Position numbers and translations under genes: made by a program | Origin: Ianthella basta | Lineage: Eukaryota; Porifera; Demospongiae; Verongiida; Ianthellidae | NCBI GenBank assembly: GCA_964019415.1 | Contig: OZ025868.1 | Span: 16,474,166-16,538,165 of the forward strand | Length of the DNA: 64,000 bases | Reading direction: 5' to 3' | Notes under the pieces: generated by a model | Database searches by the model: none | Told to the model about the DNA's origin: nothing | The model's input: the letters and a program-made list of their open reading frames with translations, nothing else | Part shown: piece by piece, positions 15,310 through 27,100 of the stretch | Layout: each line of letters begins with the position of its first letter | Position numbering within the stretch: position 1 is the stretch's first letter

Positions 15310-16956
15310 CTGCGTGCGTGCGTGCATGCGTGTGGTGTACGGATCATTGCTAAGGAGGCCTGATATCCTGGACTGCTCGTCTCTTAGATAGGACACTGCA
15401 GAGGCAGTACACGTGAGCTAGGTTCTGTTTCATTCTGTAGACACGGTACGCTCGCCGTCTGCTGCCACGCCCCCAGGTGGTGGAGGGCGAGCTGGAGCCA
15501 GGGGCGTGTCTGTGGTGCTACTGCTGCTCGGAGGAGGTGGAGCGGCACCGGACCGACCGGGAGGTCACTGTAGTGTGGGGCGGGCTGCTGGAGCATATGG
15601 GGAGGTGGGTGGGGCGGGGGTGGGGCGGGGGTGGGGCAGGGGTGGGGCGAGCTGCTGGAGCATATGGGGAGGTGGGTGGGGCAGGGGTGGGGCGGGCTGC
15701 TGGAGCATATGGGGAGGTGGGTGGGGCAAGGGTGGGGCGGGGCAGAGTGGCAGTAGATGCATTGCTCACTGCTGCAGCCTGTGCTGTTCACTTGAGTTGA
15801 GGCTGTGTTGTGTGTGCAGTGCTGTCCACCTGAAGAAGACGCGGCAGTTCCTCTATGACCATGGTGCGGAGCAGTTGGTGGCCGGACAGCTGACAGTCAC
15901 AGAGGAAGAGCTGGGACAGTTCAAGGCTCATGTGGGCGTGGCTTTGGACAAGATGGCTGCTTCAAAGGAGCAGGAGAGAGAGAGGGTGTGTAAAGTGGGA
16001 CTGTGCTGGCTTTGATTGCTACTCCAAATGATTGTCAAGTACATAGAAGTGTGGTAATGTAGTTTGTTACACTCACCTTCACGTGTGTGACATACTGTTC
16101 TACTTCATTCCTCCCCCCTCCTTTCCCCTCCCCCCTCTTTCCCTTCCCCCTCCCTTCCCTTCCCCTCCTCCCCTCCCCTTCCTTCCCTCCCCTCCCCATC
16201 CCCTCCCCTCCCCTCCCTCCCCCTCTCCTCAGTTGGCTGCACTGATTAGAGAGAAGGAGGTGTCACAACAGTCAGTTGCTATGGAGGTCCGTGCAGTGCT
16301 GAGGAGAGAGTCTGTGCAGTATCCACTTGTTACAGTGCATGTCTGTGTAGTGCGTGTGTCTCCTGCTGGGTGGGGTGGAGGGGGTGGAGGGGGTGGAGGG
16401 GGAGAGGGTGGGGGTGAAGGGGTGGGGTTGAGGGGGTGGAGGGGGTGGAGGGGGAGAGGGTGGGGGTGAGGGGGTGGGGTTGAGGGGGTGGAGGGGGTGA
16501 GGGGGTGGGGGTGAGGGGGTGGGGTTGGTTGGTTGTGGTCCAGGCGGTAAGTGACCCAGTCAAGCTGTTGAGTAGAATGAACAGGAAATTGAGCAATGTA
16601 GCTTTGGTTTCTAATGGTGCGGGCCCTTTCTCCCACAAGTGGTGTGTGTGTTACTAGAATTGAGGCGAGTGTAGGGGTGCTGAGCGGTGGGGCCATTCAG
16701 TCCAGACCATTGGAAGGCTAAGCTGCACTCTTTCCTCAGTGTTACCTGTTGGCTGACACAAGCAGCTGTGTGAGCTGTCTCAGACTACGTGCGTATATCA
16801 AATGTATTTGTTTGATGTGTAGTTTTATATTGTAATTGTGTGTACTTCCTGAATACACCAGCCACCCCCTGCTGTGTGTCTGGAGCCTGCTGGCATGGTG
16901 TATAGGACTGTGAGGAACAAGCACGGCGTGATGCAGAACCCAACTGGACGGTGCAT

Positions 16957-16999
<43 letters not shown>

Positions 17000-18093
17000 T
17001 CACTTGGCTGTTCTGTTTGCAGACATGAGGAGTTGCGAGTGTGGGGAGGGGGAGTGGTCAAGTACAGGTGAGTCACAGGTGACCTGTGAACAGACAACTG
17101 CTTTTGGTGTCTCTAGGTGATTCCCCCTCCCTCTCTTGTGATCCTTTAGACCATCTTCCGACCAGCTCTTGCAGTGGGACATCGACAGCCTCACTGACCG
17201 CCTGTACTTGCCTCACAAGGTAGCCACTCCACAAAGGCACACTAACAGCAGATCACTGCTAACAGTGCAGTGTGTTTGTGTTCTTGCCTTGTGTGCCAGA
17301 GTGTTGCCATGCCTACCTCTGCTGCCCCCGGCAACATTCACACGGGGGCTGTCCCTCCATGGCTAAGAGAGGATGAAGAGCAGCAGCAGGTTGGACTAGC
17401 AGAGATAGGACCATCGGAGGAAGAGTTTCGAATACACAGTGGGTTGGGCAGTGGGTAGGTGGGGCTGGGGGTGGGGTGGATGGGTGGGGCGTTGTCCAAT
17501 TGATGTAGACTGTGTTTAGAGTCTGTGTATGCCAACATCATTGAGTTGGTCGGTTGTGATAATGTTGTGACATAGCGTGTGTGTATCTGTGTGTCTGTCT
17601 GTGTGTCTGTCTGTGTGTGTGTGTGTGTGTCTGTCTGTGTGTCCGTCTGTGTGCACAGAGGAGAAACTAAGTCAGTTGAGCAAGAATCCAAAGCGAGTTG
17701 GTGCTAACTTTAGACACGAGGTTGCCATGGGAACTAGTGAAGACTGGCTTCCAAGCTTTGGGCAAGTGTGGAGCTTTGGACCACGATCACAATCAAAGTG
17801 AGGGGGAGGGGAGGGGAGGGGGGAGGGGAGGGGAGGAGGAGGGGGAGGGGGAGGGGAGGGAAGGGAAGGGGAGATTGAAGTGGAAGAAAGCACCTAACAC
17901 TCCCTTTTATCTGTTCTGCCTCAGACTGAACTTTAGACGTGACCGGAGAACTGCTGTGATGCCATCCGCCAGCAGTGCCCGCCCCGCCCCCTCTAGGAGC
18001 GAGAGCAGCAGTAAACAGGAAGTGGGTGTGGCCTACGAGGCCCGCCCCTACACTCGCAAGCGAAGAAAACTGACACCAGATTTGCACAACTGA
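15131..18093 (+). CDS. CENATAC: CENATAC / CCDC84, minor-spliceosome zinc-finger protein
   Basis: Homologue of the factor needed for splicing AT-AC minor introns. Exons: 15131-15262, 15441-15604, 15820-15985, 16233-about 16310 (end uncertain), 16862-16950, 17023-17067, 17150-17219, 17300-17438, 17659-17797, 17925-18093. Seen: an N-terminal finger CELCRR...HIYQKKH, a second cysteine group CLWCYCC before the phrase VVWGGLLEHM, then GNIHTGAVPPWL, the EIGPSEEEF segment, and KNPKRVGANF...WLPSFGQVW. These match CCDC84 in order. The tail is basic (YTRKRRKLTPDLHN). ATG 15143 is an alternative start. Frame requires the first intron to be GC-AG (15263 GCAGGC). Confidence is lowest for the fourth exon. 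Confidence 0.9.
15582..15760 (+). repeat. Duplicated exon-2 tail plus donor in CENATAC intron 2
   Basis: The last 21 exon bases, GCTGCTGGAGCATATGGGGA and a final G, with the donor GTGGGTGGGGC recur twice in the intron. Donors lie at 15605, 15672 and 15717. The spacing (67 and 45) shifts the frame. Confidence 0.9.
16370..16530 (+). repeat. G-rich minisatellite (CENATAC intron 4)
   Basis: GGGTGGAGGGGGTGG-type repeats with many G runs, potentially quadruplex-forming. Preceded at 16110-16230 by a polypyrimidine tract. Confidence 0.85.
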
Positions 18094-19345
18094 ATGTTGC
18101 TGTGATGTTGTTAATGCGAGCACACTCTTGTGTTGTCTTTGAGAGAGGGAGGCTGCATGGGAGGGGAAGTGCCTGCACACACTATTCAGAGCTGTCCACC
18201 TCCAACGGCTGTGCACCTCTGATGAGTGTCCGCCTCTGGCAGCAGTCCTCACATCACATCACTGCCGGCACATATGGCTTGAGGTGGCTATATGTATATT
18301 ATATATATAGCTAGGGTGAGCTGTGATGACTGCCATTGGCATGAGTGTGAATTATACTGGAGTCAATTCTAACATCCCAGTGACTTCTGTCTATCCAACA
18401 TCACACAGTGTATATTCCGGCTTAGTAGTGACTGCATGTTCAGAGTAATGGCCGAGTGGGCCGAGCTTCTGGTGAATCTCAAGTTACGTTGGCTCCAGTG
18501 AGCACCGTACCCCTTCCTATCAGTGGAGACTGCACTGAGCAGTGCACAGCTTCCTAGTCAGTGTGGGCACCCAATTAGCATTTCCCTTAGAGAAGTGCAA
18601 TGATTGGTTTGCAGGACCACTGCAGTTGCACATCTACACTAGCACACGCTCACTGCATGCCAAGGGATGCCCTGCGTACCACAGACAAGTCCAGGCTCTA
18701 TTCCACTGTGTGAGTAGTGATGAATGTAGCCTTTGTCTGGTGAAGAGTGTGTGTACATGCAAGTACTCGTGACCTCCTGTCACTGCCATCCTATCAAGTG
18801 TCATGTTCTGTGCAGCCCACACATCTCGTACAGGATCAAATGGAGTGGTTAATTGATACATTCTTCCATTAAGTGTTAGTGCACATTAATGGGAACCTGC
18901 GGTCAGTGACGGTATAAATGAAGTGATCCTGTTGTTGTGGCGTTGTGAGCAGTGCCAACATAAGAACTCTAAGACTGTGTGTGACCGGCTGTTCATTGTG
19001 TGACTGGGTGTTCATTGTGTGACTGGGTGTTCATTGGATTGGGTGAGAGACCCCTCCAGGGTAAGCATAACATGCACAGGGGGTGGGGTGCACTGTGCAG
19101 CAGTGCATGACATGCAGCACACTTGGCAGTGTACAGTGGGCTAGCTCAATTGTGTGGATGTTAGGAAGTTTGTATAATTATTATAAATTGCCAATTTTAA
19201 TGACATTCATGGCGATTTTCAGGTGTGCACCACTTTAATTATTGCTGTTTCTCACATGCAATGAATCAGTGTAATTGTGTTAGGCATACATGTCATTCTT
19301 TCCCTGTAGCACAACGACCTATTAAAGCAGCCCAAATCAGATCAA
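18094..19345. other. Intergenic stretch CENATAC / galectin-like gene
   Basis: About 1.25 kb with no supported gene. It presumably holds the CENATAC 3' UTR and the galectin promoter. A small repeat of GTGACTGGGTGTTCATTG lies near 18980-19035. Confidence 0.6.
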
Positions 19346-19822
19346 ATGGCTGTTGCTCTGCTCCTCGTGGCCCTGGTGGCCGCGGTTGGGGTGCACAAGT
19401 CAGCAGCCGACACTGAGCACATTGACTTGGACAGCTTTTCTGTAGGAGAGTGTGTCGCAGTAGACTACACGGTCCCTTCCACAGGGAGGGTCTCGATCAA
19501 TCTGTATGACGCTGGAGGTGACATAGTGCTTGTCGTCGACTACCGTGTGGACTGGGGCAGTGTGCTAGACACAGTGGTCTTCAACACTCGCACCGCAGGA
19601 GCGTGGGGGGCAGAGCAAACAGCACCTGGTGTCAAGTCAACTCCTGGGACTGTGGCGGAGTTTAAGATTTGTGCCACAGAGCTTTACTTTGACGTCAGTA
19701 TGAACCAGTGGGAGGTGTTGCCCTACGTCTACCGCACCACCACAGAGGTGACGCGCGTGGAGTATGACAACTACAGCTTTGACTCCACCCTCAAACAAAT
19801 GTGTGCAGTGTATTCAGCTTAA
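19346..19822 (+). CDS. Secreted galectin-like beta-galactoside-binding-fold protein
   Basis: 158 residues in one exon. The N-terminus (MAVALLLVALVAAVGVHKSAAD) looks like a cleavable signal peptide. The remainder follows the galectin pattern: GRVSINLYD, IVLVVDYRV, VFNTRTAGAWGAEQ, GTVAEFKICATELYFDVSMN. Of the usual sugar-contact residues, the His and Asn of H.NPR are replaced (VDYR) and the Arg is kept. In the second motif Asn, Trp and Glu remain, while the final Arg is Thr. Binding may be altered. Classical galectins lack signal peptides and exit non-canonically, so this one is unusual. An upstream acceptor-like CCCTGTAG suggests a 5' UTR intron. Confidence 0.75.
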   Translation: MAVALLLVALVAAVGVHKSAADTEHIDLDSFSVGECVAVDYTVPSTGRVSINLYDAGGDIVLVVDYRVDWGSVLDTVVFNTRTAGAWGAEQTAPGVKSTPGTVAEFKICATELYFDVSMNQWEVLPYVYRTTTEVTRVEYDNYSFDSTLKQMCAVYSA

Positions 19823-20137
19823 ACAATTGGATCAGTAGGCCTCAAACAGTATCGAGAAATGGACTATTAATAGTGATATCAATTTCACATAAGCTAGACA
19901 AATTGTGTTACAAGCCATCCAAAGGTCGCGAGTGCCCCAGTTAGCATGTGCACTGTGTACAAGGGGAGCCACTCTCTGTACGGAGAGTGAGTGCACACAC
20001 ATCACATACATAGTGCAGTAGGGGGTGGGGCAGGAGGTGGGGCAGGAGGTGGGGCAGGAGGTGGGGTGGGTGGGGTAGCATGCAAACAGACCAAGTTGAG
20101 ACATGCAAGGACAATGGAGGGGGAGTGTCATGTGCCG
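19823..20137. other. Convergent intergenic stretch galectin-like / METTL3
   Basis: Contains a 14-bp repeat (GTGGGGCAGGAGGT, 20025-20070). No gene seen. Confidence 0.6.
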
Positions 20138-23100
20138 TCACATCATCGGGGGCTGCATCACGACCCCGGTGGGGTACTTCCGGTAGAACCTCTCCTTCAC
20201 GTCTTCCTCCAGAATACGGGTCCCATCCAACTGGTTGCCCAGGGTTACCCAGTTGGGCTGGACATTGTGCATGCGTCCAAACAGCTCAATCTTCCTTGTC
20301 CCAGGGGAGAGCCGCTCTATGATGCCGTAGATCTCGTCAGGTTTGTGGCTGGTAGCACGGACCTGCAGTGGGAGGGGAGGGGAGAGGAGGGGAGGGGAGA
20401 GGGAGAGTGGGGAGAGGTAGGGGAGGGGTAGGGGAAGGGAGAGGGAGGGGAGAGGGAGGGGAAGGGGGAGGAGGTTCTGGTTATGGACAGATGCTATTGC
20501 CCACCAAAGCACACCACATCACATGTATTAGTGCGATCAATGTAATACACATGGCGGACCAGTGCAAAGGAATCTCCTTCCACTTACCTCTGCTACGATG
20601 ACATCGCAATCCACGCCCTTGTTCACGCGGGGGTTCCCCTTCACACCCACCAGGCAGTGCTCCTTGGAGTGGTTGATCCAGTGACCAGTTCGACCAGTTC
20701 TGATGAGACGCTGCAGCTGGTTGGTCTTCACCCAAACTGAGGGGACGCACGTAAAGGTGACAAATAAGCATTGCTTTAACCACCTCCCTTCACTCCCCTC
20801 ACACCACACTCCCTTCACTCTCATCACTCTCACACCACTCTCCCCTCTCACACTCACACCACACTCCCTTCACTCTCATCACACTCCCTCACACTCCCCT
20901 CCCCTCCCCCTCCCTTCACACTCTCCTCTCACACTCACACTCCCTTCACACTCCCTCACACTCCCCTCATACTCCCCCTCCCTTCACACTCCCCTCACAC
21001 TCCCCTCTCACACTCACACCACACTCCCTTCACACTCCCTCACACTCCCCACCCCTCCCCCTCCCCTCACACTCACCTCCCCTCCCCTCCCCTCCCCTCC
21101 CCTCCCTCTCCCCTCCCCTCACCCAGCTCATCCACCCGCTCATAGCCCCACAGAGTGAGGCACTCCCTGGCCAGCTCCATGGCCCGCCCAGTCACCCAGA
21201 TGAAGATGTACCCCTCATCCTGCAGCACTGGGATGTTGAAGGACCTCATCTCCTCGTCTGACATGGTCCCGTACGGCAGCTCCATGTGGATGTCCCACGG
21301 CGGGTCGGCCATCACCACCGCAAACTTGCCCAGCACAGACATGTCCAGAAAGCGGAGGTCACAGTTGACCCACTGAGGGGGGAACAACTTGAACTGGAAC
21401 TGGGAACTGGTCTTTGGCACCATCGCAGACTGCACAGTAGACACACAAGGGGAAAGTGAGTTAGCCACCCACCCCTCACCCAGGGCTCCCTCTAAGCAAC
21501 CACCCCTCACCCAGGGCTCCCTCTAAGCAACCACCCCTCACCCAGGGCTCCCTCCAAGCACCCACCCCTCACCCAGGGCTCCCTCTAAGCAACCACCCCT
21601 CACCCAGGGCTCCCTCTAAGCAACCACCCCTCACCCAGGGCTCCCTCTAAGCACCCACCCCTCACCCAGGGCTCCCTCCAAGCACCCACCCCTCACCCAG
21701 GGCTCCCTCTAAGCACCCACCCCTCACCCGGGACTCCCTCTAAGCACCCACCCCTCACCCAGGGCTCCCTCTAAGCAACCACCCCTCACCCAGGGCTCCC
21801 TCTAAGCAACCACCCCTCACCCAGAGCTCCCCTCTAAGCACCCGCCCCTCACCCAGGGCTCCCTCTAAGCACCCACCCCTCACCCAGGGCTCCCTCTAAG
21901 CACCCGCCCCTCACCCAGGGCTCCCTCTAAGCACCCGCCCCTCACCCAGGGCTCCCTCTAAGCACCCACCCCTCACCCAGGGCTCCCTCTAAGCACCCGC
22001 CCCTCACCCAGGGCTCCCTCTAAGCACCCACTCCTCACCCAGAGCTCCCTCTAAGCACCCGCCCCTCACCCAGGGCTCCCTCTAAGCACTCACCCCTCAC
22101 CCAGGGCTCCCTCTAAGCACCCGTCCCTCACCCAGGGCTCCCTCTAAGCACCCGCCCCTCACCCAGGGCTCCCTCTAAGCACCCACCCCTCACCCAGGGC
22201 TCCCTCTAAGCACCCGCCCCTCGCCCAGTGCTCCCTCTAAGCACCCACCCCTCACCCAGAGCTCCCTCTAAGCACCCACCCCTCACCCAGGGCTCCCTCT
22301 AAGCACCCGCCCCTCACCCAGGGCTCCCTCTAAGCACCCGCCCCTCACCCAGAGCTCCCCTCTAAGCACCCACCCCTCACCCAGGGCTCCCTCTAAGCAC
22401 CCACCCCTCACCCAGGGCTCCCTCTAAGCACCCGCCCCTCACCCAGAGCTCCCCTCTAAGCACCCACCCCTCACCCAGGGCTCCCTCTAAGCACCCGCCC
22501 CTCACCCAGGGCTCCCTCTAAGCACCCGCCCCTCACCCAGGGCTCCCTCTAAGCACCCACCCCTCACCCAGGGCTCCCTCTAAGCACCCGCCCCTCGCCC
22601 AGTGCTCCCTCTAAGCACCCGCCCCTCACCCAGGGCTTCCTCTAAGCACCCGCCCCTCACCCAGGGCTCCCTCTAAGCACCCGCCCCTCACCCAGGGCTC
22701 CCTCTAAGCACCCGCCCCTCGCCCAGTGCTCCCTCTAAGCACCCACCCCTCACCCAGGGCTCCCTCTAAGCACCCGCCTCTCACCCAAGGCTCCCTCTAA
22801 GCACCCGTCCCTCACCCAGGGCCCCCTCTAAGCACCCACCCCTCACCCAGGGCTCCCTCTAAGCACCCACCCCTCACCCGGGGCTCCTCCTCACCTGTCC
22901 ACTCCTACTATAGTGACTATGGGGCCTTCCCCTCCCCCTCCCCCCTCCCCTCCCCTCTCCCCCTCACCTGCTCCTCAGGGTCGTCCAGAGACTCATCCAC
23001 TTCATAGTGTACGTACTTGCATGTGGCACGATTGAAGCAGGCATTGAGGAAGGAGCAGTCGCCAAGGCTTTCATCTGTGTGTCGCTGGACGATGCGGTGG

Positions 23101-24144
23101 AAGTGTAGCTTGGGACATGCCTTCTCCGACTGGTGCTCTCGTCTGCACACACAACACATGCGATCATGTCATGGTCATGTGACAGTCATGTGAGTGTCAC
23201 ATGACTGTGCCCCTCCCCTGCCCCACCCACCTGCATTCCTCCTTGGTCCCATTGACACAGAACACCCTCACACGGGACCCGCCTGCCGTGCGGAACTTCT
23301 CCAGCACCTTCTGCTCCAAAGTGGTTGGAGCATTGAGCAGTTCAAGGACCTCCGCACTCAACTGGGGTGGGAGTCACATGACATCACATGACATGTCACA
23401 TGACATCACATGCATATCACATGCTTGCTTTACTCGGTGATATGTACAAACAGTTGAAACATCACAGGGTACTAATGAGGCAAACAGCAAACATAGACTA
23501 TTTCAATTCTTATGAATCTTACATTTCCCATTCCAAATTCTAACCTTCTTCTTTTCCATTTCCATTACACTTGGGAAATTGGCCAGCTCTTCAGCGCCAG
23601 GGTAAGCACTCAGCTCTGTTGCCTTGACAACCGTGCTCCGGGCACAGCCCAACTGCTCTGCAAACACACGGGCACTGTCGGAGATTGACGTGATGTCGCC
23701 ATTAGAGTCTACAGTAATAAGATTCATAGCTGCCAGCATATCCAGTGCGTTCTCCCTCGCTCCAACGCCCCCCGTGTGGTCTGGAGAACCCTGGCGCTTG
23801 ATGGGGAAATTAGCACCTGGTGCAAGGAGGTAGCTCAGCGCGGCTGCCTCATCCCGTTCGGAGAGCTTCCGTCGCTTAACTTCCACTTCAATGGCGAGGA
23901 GCGATTGGTAGTCAACAGGCGCGTTCTCAGAACATGTTTCGCTCAGTGGACCGGTTCTTCGTTTGCGGCTGTCGCTCAGTTCAATACGGGCCTCCTTCAC
24001 TTCACAAAAATCCTGCCATATGTCGTACCTGTTCAATGCATCATTGTCCGCTGGTCTAGTATGTCTGTTGGGCGGCGACTCGGCCTGCTTGCAGCTGCTG
24101 CCGGTGGCACAAACAGTTGCGTCCTTCTTGAATTCGTCGGCCAT
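20138..24144 (-). CDS. METTL3: m6A mRNA methyltransferase catalytic subunit METTL3
   Basis: Catalytic half of the METTL3-METTL14 N6-adenosine methyltransferase in the nucleus. Six minus-strand exons: 23545-24144, 23231-23361, 22968-23142, 21123-21429, 20588-20736, 20138-20362, giving 528 residues (human 580). Seen: a divergent N-terminal third; the CCCH zinc-finger region with [24 protein letters not shown] and [17 protein letters not shown]; the catalytic DPPW in [30 protein letters not shown]; the interface segment [19 protein letters not shown]; and [25 protein letters not shown]. An in-frame ATG at 24168 is an alternative start. It is head-to-head with CEP120 (ATG 24194). Intron 3 holds a 1.4-kb minisatellite. 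Confidence 0.96.
21467..22886 (-). repeat. 31-bp minisatellite in METTL3 intron 3
   Basis: About 46 copies of a unit with CCACCCCTCACCCAGGGCTC followed by CCTCTAAGCAC on the plus strand. On the transcribed strand each unit carries CTGGGTGAGGGG, a donor-like site resembling the real donors of exons 3 and 4. Confidence 0.95.
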
Positions 24145-24193
24145 TTTGAATGGGGTAAACCCCCTCATTACACCATTTATTATTTGCGACAAG
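24145..24193. promoter_or_regulatory. Compact METTL3 / CEP120 divergent promoter
   Basis: Start codons are 49 bases apart (25 if METTL3 starts at 24168). No TATA box is visible. Confidence 0.55.
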
Positions 24194-27100
24194 ATGGACG
24201 GCGAAGTTGTTCTGGTGGTTGTCAGTGTTTTGGAAGGTCCGCTAATCCTTTAGCAGTAATATTGTAAACCTTTCATGTTATGAAGGGATAGAACGCGGTG
24301 CTGAGCTTGTTTGTCGCTGTTCATTTTATCCTCTTCGCCCTAGGTCGCGGCTTCCCTCCGCTCAACGGCCAGCTCGTTGTTTTGGAGGGCAAATTCAACG
24401 GCGAGTCGCTGGAGACCGACCCAGTGAGCCATGCCTCCTCCCCGCGAGTGAACACGGAGCTGGCCTGGGAGCTGACGAGGAAGACCTTGCACCAACATCG
24501 ACTGCAGAGGACGCCTTTGAAACTGCAGGTGCGCGCAGGCAACACTGGGCGGGGTAGCATAAGTGGGGGCGGGGCTGCTGACAGGTGGGTGGGGTTATAG
24601 CAGAGGAGCCAGTTTAGCGTGTGCACGTGCCTCAACGCTCTGTGCTGCAGTGTTTCTGTGTGGATGGTCGCACTGGGAAGAAAGAAGTGATGGGGTATGT
24701 GATGCTGGACTTGAGGATGGCACGGACTGCCAAACCAGCCGAGGCAGTGAGTGGAGTGAGGGGCTGTATTTTGTCACTCTGTTGACCACTGCCCCGCCCC
24801 CTGCCCCACCCCCAGGCTGGTCGGTGGTATGGACTGCTCAACTCAAAGTACCAAAAGCACAAGCCGGAGCTACACATTGCTGTTACCATAGAGACAACTC
24901 AGCTTCACCCCGCCCCCCAGCGCCCCACTTCCTCTGCTTCAACGTGTAAGGACAGCTCTGTGCACAGCCACGACTGGAGGCTCACACGTGCAACTTTATA
25001 CGTAATTTGTGCAATTTTACTAATAAATTATGTTGGCTATTCCTTGCACTGGCCGTGTACAACAGATGCTAGTGAGAGCAGTGCACAGCATTTGACTGTC
25101 TTTAGATGTTTCAGCTCTATACATGTCTAGTCTCATCTCACTCCAGCCCACTTGTGCTGTGCTCCCCCACCCTTCACTGCCCCACCCCTCACTGCCCCTT
25201 CCTCACTGCCCCTTCCTCACTGCCCCGCCCCTCACTTTCACACCCCTCACTCCCCCACCCCTTACTCTCCCACTCCTCACTCCCCCACCCCTTACTCTCC
25301 CACTCCTCACTCCCCCACCCTGCAGTATCCGATGGCCCCTCCCACCTCTCGTTGGTCCTTGACGAGCAGCAAGGCTACTACATCCTAGGACCCCAGGGGG
25401 TGGGGTCACAGGGGGTGGGGCAGACGGACATTTTTGTTGTCAGTTTAATGCTATGTGGAGTCAAGAATCTTCTGCAGGTGTGAAGGGTAGGGAGGGTGTG
25501 TGAGTGAGGGAGAGGGCTGGGAGGGTGTGTGAGTGAGGGGATAGGGCTGGGGAGGGTGTGTGAGTGAGGGGAGAGGGCTGGGGAGGGTGTGTGAGTGAGG
25601 GGAGAGGGCTGGGGAGGGTGTGTGAGTGAGGGGAGAGGGCTGGGGAGGGTGAGTGAGTGAGGGGAGAGGGCTGGGGAGGGTGTGTGAGTGAGGGGAGAGG
25701 GCTGGGGAGGGTGTGTGAGTGAGGGGAGAGGGCTGGGGAGGGTGTGTGAGTGAGGGGAGAGGGCTGGGGAGGGTGAGTGAGGGGAGAGGGCTGGGGAGGG
25801 TGAGTGAGGGATGGAAGGGGGTGTTGGATGTAAATTCAAAGACGTGTGGTGTGGGATGCAGGTGCATATGTTATGTGACTACTGCTGCCAGTGCTGTCCC
25901 TCCTGCGCAGGCCGTGCCCCTGACTGTGACCTCTGACGCTCGGCACACTTACCACTTCTACTACTGTTTGTTTGGCAATGACATTCACAGTGAGCCCCTC
26001 GGCAGCCTGGTGTCCAGCGAGTTCCAGCCGGAGCGGGCCAGCGTGCGCTTCCTCACCACGGCCCAGTGGATGGGCGTGTTCCTGGCAGCTCAGGCCGACT
26101 TTAAGGTGTGGTCAGTTGGGAGGTGATGCACGTGAGGGGTTGCCGCGCAGTGTACTCATTGAGCCACTTACATAGCAACAGTGCCTAGGCAGGCTGCTAG
26201 CACTGGCAGTGAGGTGTCAGTAGTGAGGGCAGTGTGTAGCACACAGTGGTTGTGGTACATGTTACGCTTGGTTTAATGTATACCACAGCACAATACAGTG
26301 TATGTGTGTGTGTGCATCGCACCACGGCACGCTCGGCTGTGACTGTCATTGCAGCAGTGACAACACTAGTGACTGCCATTGCAGTAGTGACAACACTAGT
26401 GACTGTCATTGCAGCAGTGACGACACTAGTGACTGTCATTGCAGCAGTGACGACACTAGTGACTGTCATTGCAGCAGTGATGACACTAGTGACTGTCATT
26501 GCAGCAGTGACAACACTAGTGACTGTCATTGCAGCAGTGATGACACTAGTGACTGTCATTGCAGCAGTGACGGCACTAGTGACTGTCATTGCAGCAGTGA
26601 CGACACTAGTGACTGTCATTGCAGCAGTGACAACACTAGTGACTGTCATTGCAGCAGTGACGACACTAGTGACTGTCATTGCAGCAGTGACGACACTAGT
26701 GACTGTCATTGCAGCAGTGACAACACTAGTGACTGTCATTGCAGCAGTGACAACACTGTGTCAGCATACTGATGTGCACCTCTAGGTCCACTTCTGTTGT
26801 GATGGCAACGTCCTAGCAACTGCTGATATTCCGCTGTCACAGCTGTCTCACATGTGGGAGTTCTCAGGGGAATACCCTTTAGTATCTCCTAATTCCCAAG
26901 ATCACAGTGCCAGTGTGTCTATAGTTCTGACACTTGTCAAGGAACCGGCCCCGCCAGCTCCAGGGAAAGTCCCTGAGGGACAGGTGAAAATGGGGGAAGC
27001 CCCCTCTGTACAGTTGGGTCATCAGGTGGACGAGGAAGCTGTGGTTGCCATGGAGACAATGCCTGGAGTGGGGTTGCAGGGGGAAGGGCCAGACGGTAGG

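Noticed and set aside
18449-18500. TGGCCGAGTGGG resembling a tRNA-Leu/Ser A box
   Set aside because: No GGTTCRA B box and no cloverleaf with a plausible acceptor stem follow.
24145-24192. METTL3 starting at 24192
   Set aside because: That codon is TTG. The first in-frame ATGs are 24168 and 24144.
26197-26785. 180-residue [10 protein letters not shown] and [10 protein letters not shown] repeat proteins
   Set aside because: A 30-bp intronic minisatellite of CEP120, open on both strands.
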